Shown in pieces: positions 51,000 to 62,225 of a stretch of 64,000 nt of DNA. The notes under the pieces were generated by a model, which saw only the letters and a list, made by a program, of their open reading frames with translations, had not been told where the DNA came from and made no database searches. The first letter of the stretch is position 1. Every line of letters starts with the position of its first letter. The position numbers were made by a program, and so were the translations under genes. The DNA comes from Lojkania enalia (lineage: Eukaryota; Ascomycota; Dothideomycetes; Pleosporales), in the NCBI GenBank assembly GCA_010094045.1, contig ML986705.1, positions 1 through 64,000 of the forward strand. The letters run 5' to 3'.

Positions 51000-51985
51000 C
51001 ATGACAACAGTACCAAAGAATATGTTAGAATTCTGCATGGACGCCCATCCGATCCCCCAAACTCGTAATCATAAACCAATGAATATGGACACTCGTACTC
51101 CCATCCTCGGCCCATCCGCCGTGATAAAATCCCACAACTGCCTTGCATGCAGCATTGGCTTCTATGGATGGCTCCCTGTTCCTCTGCCCTTTCAAATAAC
51201 GCTCTATAATCCCTATAATCGCTTCCTCCGCATCCTGATACGCCTATTTCTCCCGCCAATCCCTCTTCGACTCGCTCATCCTAAAACTACACTGCGCAAA
51301 ATCGATGGTGCGCATCTTGTACTTATTTAGCGAGCCTGCTTGGTACGCGAGCGTATTCCGGACACTAACGTCGTATTTCATGATGTCTTTGGCCATGATC
51401 TGATTCACGATGCGCACGGCGTCATCGCGGATGTATTAGGAAGTATCGTCAGGCGCGGGCGTTGGTGGGCTGGCCTTATAGAGATCCTGGAGGGTGGATG
51501 CGTTTAGGATGTCCTAGAGAAGGACACTGAGGAAAGAGGAAAAGCGATTCATGAGGCAATTTGACCGTTGGTACGGCGAATAACGTGCCGAGCAGTAGTA
51601 TTCCGGAAGCTCCACGCGACAGTAGAAGCGGGGGATATTGAAGCCCTCCATGTCCTGCATGCGGCGATAAGCCTCGGATTCTGAGCGTGTACATCCGGTT
51701 GTAGAACTAGTAGATGCTAGCTTCGAATTCCTCATCGCTCCACTCGTTGATGTCCGTGACGAGTTCTCTAGCTCAAGCATAGCCTTTCAACTTCTCATAA
51801 AGCATGAAATAGTCGCTCGTGAAATTGTACTAACGGAATTCGGTCTCCAACTCAGCCAACCATTCCACGTAGTCCTCCTCTCGCGCATTGATGGCGAAGC
51901 AGCGATCGTGAAGTTTGAGAACGAAGGGCATTTCATGGCCACGCGCTGGTTGACAATATCGCACTAGCATGACGGATAACATTGT
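51000..51985 (-). pseudogene. Decayed protein-kinase-like gene
   Basis: The minus-strand frame reads through stops: HEMPFVLKLHDRCFAI, EDYVEWLAELETEFR, then SEAYRRMQDMEGFNIPRFYC and RVELPEYYCSARYSP. A TAG follows, then ILNASTLQDLYKASPPTPAP, a TAA, YIRDDAVRIVNQIM, YDVSVRNTLAYQAG, KMRTIDFAQCSFR, a TAG, and AYQDAEEAIIGIIERYLKG. The D-V-S-V-R-N and IDF words correspond to the catalytic loop and metal-binding motif of a kinase-like fold seen in many fungal orphan proteins. The stops are TAG/TAA in positions where CAG/CAA fits, so C-to-T decay is likely. At least one frameshift occurs near 51.70 kb. Confidence 0.6.
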
Positions 51986-51999
51986 GAATGGCCGAAAAC

Positions 52000-53593
52000 A
52001 CTTCAAAATCTCTACTCTAGCAAAGTTTCACTGCGATAGCAATGACCCGTCGGATTTCCGTATCTTCAAGGGGGGAAGATTTACCTCTTCGTACCGCGTA
52101 TCGTTAGGGCCATAACAGTGTAAGAGCTATAGGCAACTATGAATGCACATTTAGCGACTATATATGAGTGATGGCTACGTTCACCGACTTTGATGATCTC
52201 TACAGAGGCCAATTGCCTCGCAGGTGCAGGCGCCTAGGTAGGGGATTCTGGCATCGGAATACACTACAACCCTTTTGGCTAGCAAGGAACCGCAAAGCAC
52301 GTGATATCCACCCCTAGGTTCTTCACCGCGACTTCACCTACCTATGATGTTGTGCACAGCAGGCGTTCGACTCACTCTCACCCCCCATTAGTATATCGCG
52401 AACAATATCCTCTACGCCATCCTTCACCAAGTAGTAATGAAAAACAACATTAGCACCCCCTGATAGACCTGAAATCTTACATGTCCCTCCTACACACTAC
52501 ACCGCAACACTTAATCTCTATCCACAACCCCAACCCACACCACAACCTCCCTATCTCTAATGGTAAATCAACCTATTCCCAGCTAACCACCCCCTCTCTC
52601 CGCAGTCACAAAAAAACCCACAAATCCCCTACCATCACACCTACATCCAGAACATAAAAGAGTCATGATTCTACTAGTACACCAGCGCCTAGGCGCGTGG
52701 CCACAGGGACAACCAAAGCAGTCAGCGAAGCATCGCCTTCTATACCGAGACGCAGCGGAGTTCGACGAGCTAACTGAGGTGCGTATTAAACTTTGAAGGA
52801 AACGGAGATTGTGTTAAATTAGATGGGTTGAGCTGATCGCAAGCTTCCAGTTTCCTTTTTCGGGCCAAATGCGGCGCGGGAGGTTGTGATGTGGTTTAAG
52901 ATGTCGGGCGACGAGCAACTATCAGACGAAGGTATGGTGGCGGGGCTGAAGAAGCTTCTAGAGCTTTGGTGTGGATGGATCGTTGAAGTTATAGTCCTGC
53001 ATGAGAAGGTAGTTGAGGCTCTACTAGAGCATCTAGGTAGCTGAATAATCGTTCCATATTATAAGTAATGCCGAGGTGCTGTACGAATCGGAAAAGTAGG
53101 AAGGTGTGTAGATTGGATGGAGGAGAACGCGTAGAGGACATTGAAGAAGGGAGAATTCTGAGTCCTTTATGTGGAGGGCCTTGATGGACCACTCATGTCT
53201 CTAGTGCTAGACGATTCCGTCATCTAGGTAGTTAGCATGACGCTTCTAGTGTCGACGGTCTCTAACCAGCTCGCTAGACAATAGCTAATCCTCGCAGCCG
53301 TCAGCTTCCTATGTAGGTTAGACACAACAGCAAATCACATCACCGCCCTTCTATTTATGGACCATGCAGCCATGCAATAATCCGTTTGAGGATGCATCAT
53401 CACCCTGGGGTATCTGATTTCTATCCATACCAAAACGTGGCCTAAACACAGTATCCTGTCCCTTCTAGGCATGCGCTACAAAGGAACCTCACTAGAATCC
53501 CAATACCCACACAACTAACCGAAACGCCAACTCGAATGCAAAAAGCCGGTTACCAATCGCCATGCAAACGCTAGTAATAACACAAAGGCCATC
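52000..53593. other. Intergenic with scattered coding remnants
   Basis: Around 52.66-53.05 kb the plus strand shows protein-like words (LLVHQRLGAWPQGQPKQSAK, then VAGLKKLLELWCGWIVEVIV and LHEKVVEALLEHLGS) broken by stops and frameshifts. This is probably another decayed gene, family unknown. The rest shows nothing. Confidence 0.35.
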
Positions 53594-53622
53594 ATGCCTA
53601 ACATCTTCACCAACCCTCACCT

Positions 53623-56448
53623 TCACATAACCACACACTCCCGATCTGGTCTATCCTTGGCCTTATATTTCCCTTTGTCAACCTGCTCCGCCGGATCCCG
53701 ACTCTTACTCCTGAACTTCTTCTCTTTACTCCTCTTACTCTTGCTCCTGCCCAGGTTACCCTCGCCCTTTTCCTTCTTATGGCTCGTGGAGCTCAAATTC
53801 GCCGGATTCTGGGTAAACGAATCCCTATTTTCGCTACTGCTTTCCGTAGTTCTGACTTCGTTGATGACAACCACTGGATCTTCGAGATTTCCGCTATCGC
53901 TTATCTGGAGTTTGTCCTTGCTACCTCTGCCTGTTAGTCGAGATAGAGTAAGACTTAGTCTTCCTTCTTCATTTTGACTGCCAGGACGACTCTTGTTAGG
54001 GCCTCCAATCCATGTTCGTGACCCGTGTCCCGAGCCCGGAGACGAGAGGAAGCTGCCTTTTGATTCTTCAGGTGTAGGTGGCGCCGTGCGGCCTCGTTGC
54101 AGGCTGTGCGTGCTGCTCTCGAGCTCCTCGAAGGTAACGCTGCTGCGTCGATTACTGGACATGCTAGTTCGAGCGGTGGGTTCGTTGGAGGTACTAGAGT
54201 CGAGGTTCCGCAAGTCTACAGAGCTTACCTTATCCCACTCACCCCCGATATCGGTATCCGAAGTAATTGATCCCAGGGTCTCCTTTGATGGATCTGTAAC
54301 CGGGATCCCGGATTGCGATTCGGCGTAACTGGGTGGGTCTCCTCTTGATGCTAGTTCTTCGTCGATTGGCTGGACCTGGAAGAAGAGTAGATAAGGTGAT
54401 TCTTCCTTTAGGGCCTGTTTGATGTCCACCTCGGTAACTCGCTCAGGAGCGAGGTCATCGAAGCGCATCCACGAATCCGGTATGTCGCCATCATAGGACG
54501 CAAAGCTTCCAGGCCCTTGATATTGATGATGGCGTGGGTGATTGGCACGTACGAGTGCAACATAGTGGCCAGAATCCACAGAAACACCCCTATGGCAGAC
54601 AACGGACTGAAGAACGAGCTTGAAGTTGCCGAACAGAGGTCCCTCTTCCTCCATTCGATCGTCAGAAATGAAATGAGGTAATCCAATTTCCAAGGGAATG
54701 TCGACGTAAGTCCCCAACCGCTTCGGTGTGCCATTGGGCTGCATCATGTAGCGTTTCAGACATATACCAAGAACGGGACGCTTTGCAGAGAAGTGGGCAG
54801 CAACTTGGGCATCAGTCTTGGGAACGTTATCAGTGTACCATGCTGCGTTTACATTAATACAATGACTAGAACAAACCATGATGGACTCACGGATAAGACT
54901 AAAGAACTGCCACGCGGGCATCAAGACTTCTTTTCGAATGGATGCCGAGCGTGGCCGACCCCCTTGGCTGTCATTCAACATTTCGTCGAGAAGCCTCTTT
55001 TCGTCAAACGGTTTCTTCTCGAATGAAGAGACTCGTTGGTGGGCGTACCGTTCGTTGAAGATGCTATCTGCCCGACGACGGCCTTCAATGGGCCGGGTAG
55101 GGGACACTGGTGTGAGTGTTGTGGGGGTGGAAACCAAGGGTGATTCTGAGCCTGACACTTCGATTGATTCGATATGCACGGTTTGATTTTTGTCAAGATC
55201 CTTTTCACCAAGTCGAATGGAAGTGAGTGTGTTCTGTCGCTGGAGGTAGCGCTTGACTTCAATCCTGTTATTGAAGTACGTCTCTAAGCAGTCTTCAAGA
55301 GTGACCGATTCATCACCTTCCTGCTCCGGAATGGCAACCTCTAGCAAGCGTTCGTTGACGAATTTGTGATCGTCTTCTTTCTCTTCTCTTCCGGTGTGAT
55401 AGATATCCATCTTAAGCGTGAGTAGTGGTAGTTCGAGGGACCCGGTAATGAAAGTAAATGCTTCTGAAGCATCTTGCTGGCGTATCAACGTGGCTTCCTC
55501 CCATCCGCATTTGCCTAAAGCCTCTTGGAGATGCTTTGTCTGTCGAGTCTTGTCAGCGAATACAAGTAGGTATAGGGGGTCGTGCTCACAAGGTCGACCG
55601 GAATGAGGTAGCCAGCCCGCAACATGTTCACCCATAATCGCAGAATAGCGGAAAGCCTCTTCCGTGGCTCATCGCTAAAATTGTCGAATAGGATCGCTTC
55701 GAAACTATCCAAGCGTGCAAACATGGCAAACAATAGGGCATCTAAGTAGCAGGTCACCATGTTCCGATTTATGGCCCCGAGCATCTTCGTTCTCGGGTCG
55801 TAGTTCTTCAATATACCCTCGAACGAGTCGTTTGCGAGGAGTAGTAGATCGTAGGCTTTATCGACATCTTGAGGAAAGTGGGCGACAGCGTATTCGACCT
55901 GCGGCTCGCCAAGGTTCGTGATGCCGGCGGACTGGAGCCGCTGAATAAGCGTGTTGACCTGGACCGATTAGCAGGCTGGACAGGGATTGGACAGCGCGTT
56001 AACGGACCTTGTGCTGGCTATCCTTGTCCGATTTGATTTCTTCGTTGGAGAAGATTGTATAGAGTTCGGGCAAGGCTGATTTCGACTGTAGAGTAATGCG
56101 GTCAGAAGACTTGGTTGTTGATACGTGAACATGAAATGGCGTAAGATCTGCACAGGGGGGCTTCTTTCGTAAAAATAGAGAGCCAACGTCGCCAGAGGGC
56201 TGCAAAATAGAAGGCAATTTGTGGTACAGAGAAATAAGGCTGTTGGTCCGACTGCGACGCCGGGAAGGCGAATCTAGAGAGGGCGAGCCGTCTCCAGAGC
56301 AGATTGGACTCGGCGGCGTAGCTGGAGGAGTGAGGAAATGCGGTAATACTTTACTGCGAGCGTGCTTGGAATGGCGCTTCTCATGGTGCTTTTCGCGGCG
56401 GCTCAGAAACCGTTGGACGCCGTTCATGGTTGCGAGTGAAGCTGCCAA
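53623..56448 (-). CDS. Ubiquitin-specific protease (USP/UBP) with C-terminal CaaX box
   Basis: Deubiquitinase. Exons 56448-56008, 55958-55590, 55539-54891 and 54842-53623 give 892 residues. The Cys box is NRNMVTCYLDALLFAMF (catalytic Cys about 217), with QQDASEAF and KRPVLGICLKRY downstream. The His box is SVDSGHYVALVRANHP (about 579), followed by SWMRFDDLAPERVTEV. Intron 54843-54890 has 48 bp with no stop; its removal gives LIPWYTDNVPKTDAQVAAHF, the expected text. For intron 2 the acceptor at 55540 is preferred over one 9 bp upstream, because the CTGAC branch site needs the distance. The tail is Ser-rich, then polybasic, and ends RECVVM, a CaaX prenylation motif, so the enzyme is probably membrane-tethered. 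It is divergent from uL5m. Confidence 0.9.
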
Positions 56449-56962
56449 GGTCCATCCAGGAGCGAATTGCGCCCGGAAGAAGGTCGAAGCTGGCTCGGCC
56501 GGCTAGCGGCGCAAGCAGATTGATTCAGGCCGACACCGGTGGCGGGCCGGTGTTTAGTCCGCGCGCACGAAGTTGGCGGGTTAGATGGCGGGTATAGAAT
56601 ACGTCGTGGAAGGAGAGGTGACGGTCGGCTTGGCGCGGGCGTGGCCTGGCGGGAATTGTTATGACGGAGGAGAGGAGGACAAGGCGGTGGGCGACATGGC
56701 AAAGAGGCGCATAGGAGGTACCTAGGGGTGGGCGTTGCAGGTGTAATCGTAGGGGTCGGGGGAGCTGCGATGGGGCAGATCTGGTGTTGACCTACCAGAG
56801 CGGGGCGGAGTGGGGGAGCGACAGCGAACCAGGGAACCAACCAGGGCGCTCAGGCACGTGCCAGGGTCTTCCCGGCCATCTGCAGCCAAGCCCTGTGAAA
56901 TTTACGATTTGGTCTGACACGGCTTCATCAGTGCAAGCAGGTCACCACCCCATCCCCCATCC
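56449..56962. promoter_or_regulatory. Divergent promoter between USP and uL5m
   Basis: A 514-bp G+C-rich region shared by two head-to-head genes. No further element recognised. Confidence 0.5.
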
Positions 56963-58109
56963 ATGGCGCTGCGCGAGCTGCCATCGCGGGCCGCATCCAC
57001 CTGTTCCAGAAGCCTCCGACCCGCCATCCTCGCTCTAGGGCCCTCCTTCCGCCGCAATGCCTCGACCGATGCCCTGAAGGACGTCGAACCCGCGTCCTCG
57101 TTTGACCTCCCTCCGCCCGCAGAAGATGCAGCCCAAGGCTACGACCCGATCGCGCGGAGCAGAAGGAGAAGGCTTGGGAGGAAGCCCTTGCCGCAGAGCA
57201 GGTATGTTGCACACTCAATGACTGGTCACAACGTTAATTCACGCCCGCCAGGTACCAGTACCGTCCACCGAAGTACTACCGCGGCCCTCTACATCCTCAC
57301 CAGCCTCCACCGCCATCCGATCCCTCATCACGCGAGTTCATTCCCGGACCCTTTATCCTCCCCCGGCTCGAGCAGACATACCAAAGCACCATTGCCCCTG
57401 ACCTCCTCACGCTAACCTACGGCCATTTACCCCCTGGCTACAAAGCCCCCGTGAAGCTTCAGCGCCTGCGGGAATGGCAAGGAGACTCCCCATATTACAA
57501 GAATCGACCGCTGCGGCCTCCACGAGGCAGTGGCAACCTGCGTCTCCTCGATCAGCCGCGGACCTTCCGAAACATCCCCGAGGTAACAAAAATAACGCTG
57601 CACTCAATGGTGCCGGAGGCCCAGGAGAACAGTGCCCATCTACACGTCGCTGGAATGGTTCTGCAGGCAATCACAAACGCTCGGGCTATCCCCCACAAAG
57701 CTAGGCATAATGTGGTTGGATGGGGTCTGCGAGCGGGCAAGTACGTCTCGGTGACAGCGGAAATAGAGCGAGAAGACGCGTATCATTTTCTGGCGAAGCT
57801 GGTCGATGTAGTGTTGCCACGGATAAAGGAGTGGAAGGGTGTGCCAGGGTCCACTGGAGACAGCAGCGGGAACCTCACCTTGGGTTTGACGCCAGATCAA
57901 GTGGCTCTTTTCCCCGAAGTCGAGGTTAACTACGATTCGTGCGTCTCCCCCAACCTTTAATATTATCTAAACTAATGTGAGGAAGATACCCGCCGAAGAT
58001 GATACCCGGTTGCCATATCACGATCCAGACCACTGCAACCAACGACCGAGACGCCCGGCTTCTCCTCCAGGCCGTTGGCCTTCCTTTCTATGGGAGACTT
58101 GTTGACTAA
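56963..58109 (+). CDS. MRPL7: Mitochondrial large ribosomal subunit protein uL5m
   Basis: Component of the mitochondrial 54S central protuberance, near 5S-equivalent contacts. Exons 56963-57201, 57252-57938 and 57986-58109 give 349 residues. The N-terminus (MALRELPSRAASTCSRSLRP) is a mitochondrial targeting sequence. The uL5 core includes PRTFRNIPEVTKITLHSMVP, VAGMVLQAITNARAIP, VGWGLRAGKYVSVTAEI, AYHFLAKLVDVVLPRIKEWK and, after the last intron, YPPKMIPGCHITIQTTA. The tail LLLQAVGLPFYGRLVD is the uL5 C-terminal helix. Junctions are clean. Confidence 0.92.
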
Positions 58110-58586
58110 AGCCTTTTGCCTTTGTACAAAATCTGTAAGCATTGATTGAATATGTATATTTTGGACGAGCTCGCCCTAGTGATGTGAATAATCGCATTGT
58201 ACTGTGAAATGGTTTTCTGTCCCTGTCCTTCGATGATCAAAATTAGGTTGATTGCTCTGCCGCTTCGTTCGAAAGATAATTTCATATTCATCTGTTTTGT
58301 TTATTTCAGGCCATTGACAATTTTGCAACATACTTGCCCATTCGCATTCTTCTACATTTCCATTCCATCATTCTTCGCACCAAAACTATACATCAATGAC
58401 ATCCTCTAACTCCCTCCATCGCGCCCTAATCCATAACCCCTTCCGCCAATCGAAGCCACGCGCCCGGCCCTCCATAACCAAGTCCAACCCCCGACTAATC
58501 TTCCAACTTACCGTCCCCAACTCCCTCTAACCCAAAGCCCCGGACCGCTATTTCTGGTACATTATCCCCCAACGGCATCCTACACC

Positions 58587-59344
58587 TTGCCAAACCCCAC
58601 CACCGACCCGCCCAGGCAAATCATCCCCTACATCTTCCATCCCACACATTCCTCTACACACCCTTACCTCCTTGGCTTCCAACCCAACCTCCCCTGGCCA
58701 CCACGCTGCATCCAACAACTCCTCGCCCCGCCCGGCCCGTCGCGCGGGGACTGCGTAGGCAGCACATGACCCTCAGCTACGCCCTGCATCTTCCTATCCT
58801 GCAACCACGAACTCGCGAACTGGGGATCTGAGACCGGGCAGTGGAAGAACTATGTCGAGCTAAGGATGACGAGGAAGAGGGGCGTCGACCTGTTTACCAA
58901 GACACGGCTTGGGAGGAGAGAATGTGCTTGGGTGGTATTTCGGGGAGATGAGGAGTGTGCGGGAGTGCGGCGGAGACTATTTGATGGAGGTGGAGAATAA
59001 GGATAACGACGCGCATGGACGCTGGCGTACATCTTACTGCAATAACCACTACGAACATGATAGCGGATGTCGAGGGAAGCGAACGGAGAGTATTATCATT
59101 GACGCAAAGCGCTACGGAAATTGGACAAGGTTTATCAACTGCTGGTGTGAGCCGTACGCCACTTTTGCAGTCAAGCGGGTTGCCGGTACGAGGATCATGG
59201 CTGTTGAGGCGGTGCGGGATGTGCCGGGGGAAGCTGACAGTTGTGAGGAGGTTGTATTATGGGATGAGGTCGAGGAAGGTGTGTAGGAAGAGGGAAGGGA
59301 ATGACTTTAGACATGGGTTTGCGGATTTTGGGAAGTGGAATTGA
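58587..59344 (+). pseudogene. Decayed SET-domain protein gene
   Basis: Frame 1 (58587 onward) reads RGDCVGST, a TGA, then PSATPCIFLSCNHELANWGS and YVELRMTRKRGVDLFTKTRL, the Cys-rich pre-SET and start of a SET domain. At about 58910 the frame shifts by one, and 58909-59286 gives VLGWYFGEM, ESIIIDAKRYGNWTRFINCW and EPYATFAVKRVAGTRIMAVE. The catalytic-region motif, normally R/N-F-x-N-H-S-C-x-P, here reads RFINCWCEP, so the key His-Ser pair is lost. A further frameshift precedes the terminal LTVVRRLYYG. SET proteins of this layout are lysine methyltransferases. The gene is clearly broken by at least one stop and two shifts. Confidence 0.7.
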
Positions 59345-59537
59345 GTTGTCTACCGCATATGGGCGAGCTAAATGGATGAGAGGTATTGGTATATTACCTA
59401 GATAGGCAATTCGGTTGTTAGCTTGCTAGAGCAACAGAACTCGGATGACTAAGGCAGCTGATTGGACCAAGAGCTGTCTGGCGTTGCTGGAGAACCGCTT
59501 GCGCGACCCATGATCGCGTCCCGCATCAGCAGCTTCC

Positions 59538-61022
59538 GTGCATCTTTCGGCCGCCATGACATCTGGTTGTCCCTCCCCACCACTCTCCTTCGAGTACGTC
59601 AAGAAATGGCTGTGCGAGTCTTCTCTATCGCCTCCCATACAACAGCCCACGACTACAACACCGCGGTCTCGTAAGCGACTGGCGCCAGTTTCCAGCATGG
59701 ATGACGTCAATCCCATGCGAAGCCCAAAGCCCAAGCAAAAGACAGCGAAAAGACGATGACGCCTCCTCCAGGCAAAGCATCCCGCATTAGTAGCGCTGTG
59801 TTGTCTGATCGCACTATTCCAACGGCTATGGGCAGCGTGAAACAAGTCTCTAGCCTAGGTCGTCATCTTACAGAACTGCAGACCGCTCAACCCTCGATAT
59901 CTCTCGTTCCTATCACGATGCCGCCAAAACCGTTACCGAACTGTGCGATGAGACGTCTGGGGCTCTTGAGAGGAAAAATAGACAATGCTCTAAAGGGCGG
60001 CTACATACCGGGAGGTTTAAGGGAAGCTATCGAGCAGGACCCAGACCTTCGTTTGTCTCTGTCTGTGGAACCTATCAATGAAGAAGCTTTCGGTTAAAAA
60101 GACGCACGTACAGGAGACGATTTTACGCTCGCCGAAATTCTACAACGGGTGAAAAGCATTTTTCAAGGCGCCTCCCTCTGGATATAGTTCGGAAGAGATG
60201 AAAATGCATGGTGTTTTCGCGTCACCTGGCCCCTTATTGAGCTTGCTATTGAACTTCATGGGAAGGCTAAGTGGCGACCTGAGAGCGTGTTAGCCTCTTT
60301 CCGATGTACGCCCTCGCCACTAACCTTATAGACAAACTCAGAGTATAGACTCAATGTTCCTCTCTCGTATCTTAAACCCCTCTATGCGGTATAGTGACCG
60401 TCATCTCTTTCGCAAGACTAATTTCTGCTTTTCATTCTCGCACCTATATCCACAATTTCGTGAGCTATTCAGCCGGTTAGAAGAAGTTAATGCTCTTCGC
60501 CTCTCACATGCCACCGATAACCTTACTTCTCAGACTATCTTCTACTCGGGAACAGAGGTCAAACCAGAAAATGGAAGCCAGAAGGAGGCAGAGCTGCAGA
60601 TGGGCATTGGATAGCGGCAAGTTTAGTAAAGAATATAGAATTGGCAAAGTCAGCGTTCTGTGCGAATCCAGCGCTAGAAATCAAGCCCGCCTCGACACCT
60701 AGTCAGGAAGACCTTGCCTTTTCAGCCCTCCTCGAACCCGGTCTCTGCATCAAAGGCCATGAGCACAAAGTCTTACTACGGGTTCCCGTCTTCAGCTACT
60801 GGGGACGTAGTCATCCTCCGGCCAGACGAGAATTTTCCAACCTTATCTACTCGCTCCGTCCAGGGTATCTTCAAGCTAATCAGCTTATATGGTACTATTC
60901 TTGGTTGTGGGAGTGGAATCTACAATAGGCCAGGATCAACAGAACTCCTAAATGGAATGGAGAATGTCCTGAGAGAAATCGACAGGCAGAGAAGATGGCC
61001 TTTCTCAGCGACGCTAGACTGA
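59538..61022 (+). pseudogene. Decayed PD-(D/E)XK nuclease-like fungal protein
   Basis: Fragments in alternating frames follow the order of a common fungal family. 59538-59759 is an N-terminal low-complexity region (KKWLCESSLSPPIQQPTTTT, RSRKRLAPVSSMD). 59756-60097 is helical text (GLLRGKIDNALKGGYIPGGL). 60354-60614 includes LRLSHATDNLTSQTIFYSGT, then EVKPENGSQKEAELQMGI, with the E-x-K pair of the nuclease-like core. 60641-60780 is KNIELAKSAFCANPALEIKP and GLCIKGHEHKV. 60778-61022 is TGDVVILRPDENFPTLSTRS and VQGIFKLISLYG. At least three frameshifts and several stops make it non-functional. The biological role of the family is not established; some members may be transposon-associated. Confidence 0.65.
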
Positions 61023-61346
61023 CACAAGCGAAAGGGAGCTGACTTAAGACTGGTGACTTGACAAACTGCTATTCAAATGTCCTATATATCTATACGTCCG
61101 CAGCAGAGGGATATCATGAGGAATCATATTGCGTTGCATTACCTAATAATTCCGCTTGTCTCAAAGTCTCACTCAGACTATAGAGACTATAGTTGTGTTG
61201 CTGTGAAGCGAAGCTGAGGCAAGGTGATGGCATTTGCGAAGTTAACACTGTCACGATTGCTTTGAAAACATCTACTGTATAATTGACCCATATTCATCAA
61301 GGACGTCAACAAGAATAGTACCATAGGAGCGATATCTAACATTCAC

Positions 61347-62225
61347 TCAGTCCCAGAAACCCTTCTTCTCAATTGAATTCCCCATCAATACTCTCGCTCG
61401 ATCGGAATTTGTGGTATCTTTGAATGCATGCCGACCTCCGAAGCCAGCCTTAGCAACTGCTCCAGATATAATGATGTTTCCCATCTGTACCTTAGCGTCT
61501 TCCTTGCTTATGGTATTCTCGAACGTGTGACCTAGGTACTCCTCAACAGCTGCCTTCAGCATTAGGTCCTGAAAATTTATTGTATCCCCTTCGTGGATTG
61601 TCGTTGCTCCCATTAACACGGTAAGGCTCTCTTGGTCGCTGATCTGGGATATTTCAACCTTACATAGGGTTTGAAGTTCCGCATACAGTTCCGGAACTAA
61701 CTGTTCCAGACCAGTGATTAGAGCGTTCAGGTCTTCAATTAGCTTCCTGAAGTTCTGCTCTCCATGTAAACTCTAACTCGTCCTCCGGATAACTCCCGGT
61801 TTTCCGCTTGGTAGGGGGTAGAGATTGCGAAGTGTTCTGCGTATGTTTGCTGCTGGACGCGGAAGATGCAAATCCGGATTAGGGCCAATTGGCTCTGGCT
61901 CTGGCTCTGGCTCTCCCTGACTATAATCTTGACATATCTTTTCTGCTTCATCAAAGCATACTTTGATTAGCTTAAGCCTTTTCTCTGTCTGTCCAAACTT
62001 ATCGAGACCAAGGAGCCGCTTTGCAACCTCGTTATCATGCATGTCTACTGCCCTTCCCCAACGACAGAGGCGTGCTCGTGTATCTTCAAGTCGCAATTGA
62101 CAAGTGGTGAAGTTTCGCTCGAAGCTAACACCAAGACGGATGATCTCGAAGCATCGTACAGCGTCTTCGAACAAAGTAGCAAGACCCACCACCCCAACAA
62201 CGAGTCCTACAGTCTCAGCAGCTAT
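61347..62225 (-). pseudogene. HET-S-like HeLo cell-death effector with two HET-s-type amyloid motifs, frame interrupted
   Basis: One continuous minus-strand frame from 62225 to a TGA at 61347 encodes a HeLo domain (VGLATLFEDAVRCFEIIRLG, then LRLEDTRARLCRWGRAV) and a C-terminal prion-forming region. That region holds two 20-residue motifs, R1 at 61529-61470 (containing AKVQMGNII) and R2 at 61430-61371 (containing ARVLMGNSI, just before KKGFWD), separated by 13 residues, as in HET-s. In the known system HeLo forms a membrane-disrupting bundle once the C-terminus is templated into amyloid. Breaks: an in-frame TAG at 61773-61775, and ATA at 62225-62223 where the conserved frame begins, with no other in-frame ATG upstream before a stop. 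An upstream exon joining at the CATAG acceptor remains possible. A Glu-Pro repeat (EPEPEPEP) lies near 61900. Head-to-head with the NLR gene. Confidence 0.85.

Noticed and set aside
5980..61535. Recurring CCTAGG / ACCTAGGTA words in intergenic DNA
   Set aside because: I counted about 15 CCTAGG sites in 64 kb, which is the number expected by chance.
61885..61915. GGCTCT tandem repeat within the HET-S-like frame taken as a regulatory repeat
   Set aside because: It encodes an in-frame Glu-Pro repeat between helices of the HeLo protein, so a coding explanation suffices.
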